DNA of 64,000 nt from Corythucha ciliata (lineage: Eukaryota > Arthropoda > Insecta > Hemiptera > Tingidae): assembly GCA_038030265.1 (NCBI GenBank), contig CM075937.1, forward strand, positions 3,720,001 to 3,784,000. The letters run 5' to 3'. The translations under genes and the position numbers were made by a program. Of this stretch, positions 62,261-64,000 are shown piece by piece. Below the pieces are notes generated by a model that saw nothing but the letters and a program-made list of their open reading frames with translations, was not told the origin of the DNA and did not search any database. The stretch's first letter is position 1; every line of letters starts with the position of its first letter.

Positions 62261-63412
62261 AATTTACTGACCCAGAGTTTTCTCTACTGACCGGGCACTT
62301 CAAATGATCCGATCGAGCTGAAACTTGGCATACAATTTACGCGTGGGTCAATACGACTTGTCCTCACATTTGATCCCGATCGGTTCAGGGAAACTCGGGA
62401 AAACCCGGAAAATCCTACTGACCAGAGAGTTTTCTCTACTGACCGGGCACTTCAAATGATCCGATCGATCTGAAACTTGGCATACAATTTACGCGTGGGT
62501 CAATACGACTTGTCCTCAAATTTGATCCCGATCGGTTCAGGGAAACTCAGGAAAACCCGGAAAAGCCTGCCCCTCACCGTGTACCCAAGGCGGACGGAGA
62601 AGGGTCAACGTTCACCGAGGGTTTTGGGCATGATGTCCGGCATCATGCCCAGCACTGGGTCCCGAACCGTGTCCAGGATCCCAGTGTGCTCATTCCCGTA
62701 GCATTTTGCATGCATGGTGGCTTTCCTCAGAACTGGAATAATTTCCGTAGCATTTCACAATGTATGCGTAGGTACAGTCCACAGATGGAAAGAATGCAGT
62801 TCGGAAGGAAGTGCCTAATGTCTTTTCTAAAAACATTTACTTCAACCCCCCGGCCCCATTACATTCGGAAAGACTTCCACAGTTCCCCTCTCATGAACAC
62901 GCATAATCACGCAAAAGGGTAGTAGATTGAGAGTATAGAGGGAATTTCTTCAACTGCATTCTTTCCATCTGCCTACAATACAAATGTCTGCAAATACAAT
63001 GGCTACAAAATGGCTGCAATACAAATGTCAGCAAATTTGAATGTCAATATTCTGGAGGAAGCAAACTTCATTGTCAATGTTCTAAGTGCAGCAAATTTGC
63101 ATGTCATTACACTTCCAACTTAGCATATTCTCTTCTTAGCAATATTCTGGAGACAGCAAAATAAATTTCAATTTCTGGGGGCAGTAAAATCAAATGTCAA
63201 CCTTTTGGACCATCAAATCGAATGTGAATATTCTGAGGACAGCCCCTCTGGTCAGTAGGATTTTCCGGGTTTTCCCGAGTTTCCCTGAAACGATCGGGAT
63301 CAAATTTGAGGACAAGTCGTATTGACCCACGCGTAAATTGTATGCCAAGTTTCAGCTCGATGGGAGCATTTGAAGTGCCCGGTCAGTAGAGAAAACTCTG
63401 GGTCAGTAAATT
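62261..63412. mobile_element. Long-TIR element K, with left TIR duplicated
   Basis: Outer ends AATTTACTGACCCAGAG (62261) and its inverse (to 63412). TIRs are about 150-160 bp: the left TIR (62261-62415) is repeated in tandem (62416-62575, offset 152 bp), and the inverse lies at 63247-63412. Shared words are gaccgggcacttcaaatg, gaaacttggcatacaattta, gggtcaatacgacttgtcct and gatcccgatcg. The centre has unique sequence and a loose repeat (tcaatattctggagg..gcaaa, 62980-63240). No transposase. Confidence 0.88.
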
Positions 63413-64000
63413 AGGCACTCCCGAGAAATAGTGTTAAGTCGCGACAAAAATAGTAAAAAAAAGCGCTGCCAAAATTGAGGAAAACGCTACGCCATGGAAA
63501 CACGCTCACTCACAGCTAAAACAACAGAGACAAACCGCTTATTCCGTCCCATCAAAATTGAAGAAAAGAGCTTATTCGCTGCTGTATTTGTAGAAATGCG
63601 TTATTTCGCGGCATAAGTTGACCGATACTCTCATTCGCAATTATAAAATGAAGAAAACCGATAATTCGCGGATTATAGGAGGCCCATTAATTCGGGGCTG
63701 AGAGCCCTAACTCGCGGGAAAAATTAATAAATAATTCGCTACTGAAACTAGGGAATATCTTGCGGTTAAAATTGAGAAATTGCGCTAATTTGCGGCAATA
63801 GAGATGAAAAATCGCTAATCCACATGACTGTGAAGTGAAGAAAAATGCTAATCTTAGGCTAAAATGGAGAAAAGTCGGAAACACGATGCTGAAATTGAGG
63901 GGGAAACTCTTATTTGTCAGATACATTTGTTAAGACACACTAATTCATGGCTAAAACTGAGAAAGACCGCGCGCTAATTCCAGGCTCAAATTGAGACAAG
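63413..64000. repeat. Family 1 minisatellite after element K
   Basis: Units such as aaaattgagaaattgcgctaatttgcgg recur to the end of the window, in the orientation opposite to the units left of element K. No genes. Confidence 0.7.

Overview
This is eukaryotic genomic DNA, most probably from an arthropod. Its protein-coding genes are cut by many short introns (about 50-80 nt) with GT..AG ends. One gene encodes a chitin-binding RR-type cuticular protein, which is characteristic of arthropods. The transposons (R1-like and Jockey-like LINEs, Gypsy/errantivirus and Copia LTR elements, many MITEs) fit the same picture. The species cannot be named from the sequence.

I can reconstruct five host genes. 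STX8 (+, 9080-26834, 7 exons, 233 aa) is a complete SNARE gene, split by a 16.6-kb intron. A cuticular protein gene (-, 27704-27047, 3 exons) has an apparent frameshift. TRMT1 (-, 43068-40889, 10 exons, 547 aa) is a complete tRNA dimethyltransferase gene. STT3B (+, first two exons, 56222-56650) and a PWWP-domain gene resembling GLYR1/NP60 (-, 59950-58786, five exons) are both partial. They converge on a 500-N assembly gap at 57700-58199. A weaker candidate exon (-, 8688-8574) lies divergent to STX8.

Most of the rest is layered transposon sequence. 1-7.7 kb: an R1-like LINE (A, minus) with a second R1-like LINE (B1) inserted in its reverse transcriptase, marked by a 15-bp target-site duplication; beside it is a 262-bp palindrome with a tRNA-like core. 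9.9-26.4 kb (STX8 intron 4): LINE C (34-bp imperfect duplication) holding the RNase H-bearing LINE D (12-bp duplication), a foldback element, an env-bearing LTR element without gag or most of pol, a Copia fragment and a Gypsy integrase fragment. 28-40 kb: MITEs, a second copy of LINE B (16-bp duplication), degenerate minisatellites, and a decayed Gypsy element (F) holding a MITE and a Jockey-like LINE (E). 43-46 kb: non-autonomous elements with CAGNGGCGTAG ends that carry degenerate ~30-bp tandem repeats. 46.3-55.1 kb: an errantivirus-like element (G) with 202/201-bp LTRs and a CTCG duplication, internally deleted in pol, with its env split by a 2.7-kb repeat array. 61-64 kb: another minisatellite-bearing element with a long-TIR element nested in it.

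The host genes look functional where complete. Nearly all transposon ORFs are frameshifted or truncated, and I annotate them as pseudogenes. No single novel gene system stands out. The most unusual structures are the tRNA-like palindrome at 7.5 kb, the minisatellite-bearing transposon family, and the env-retaining element that lacks gag and pol.
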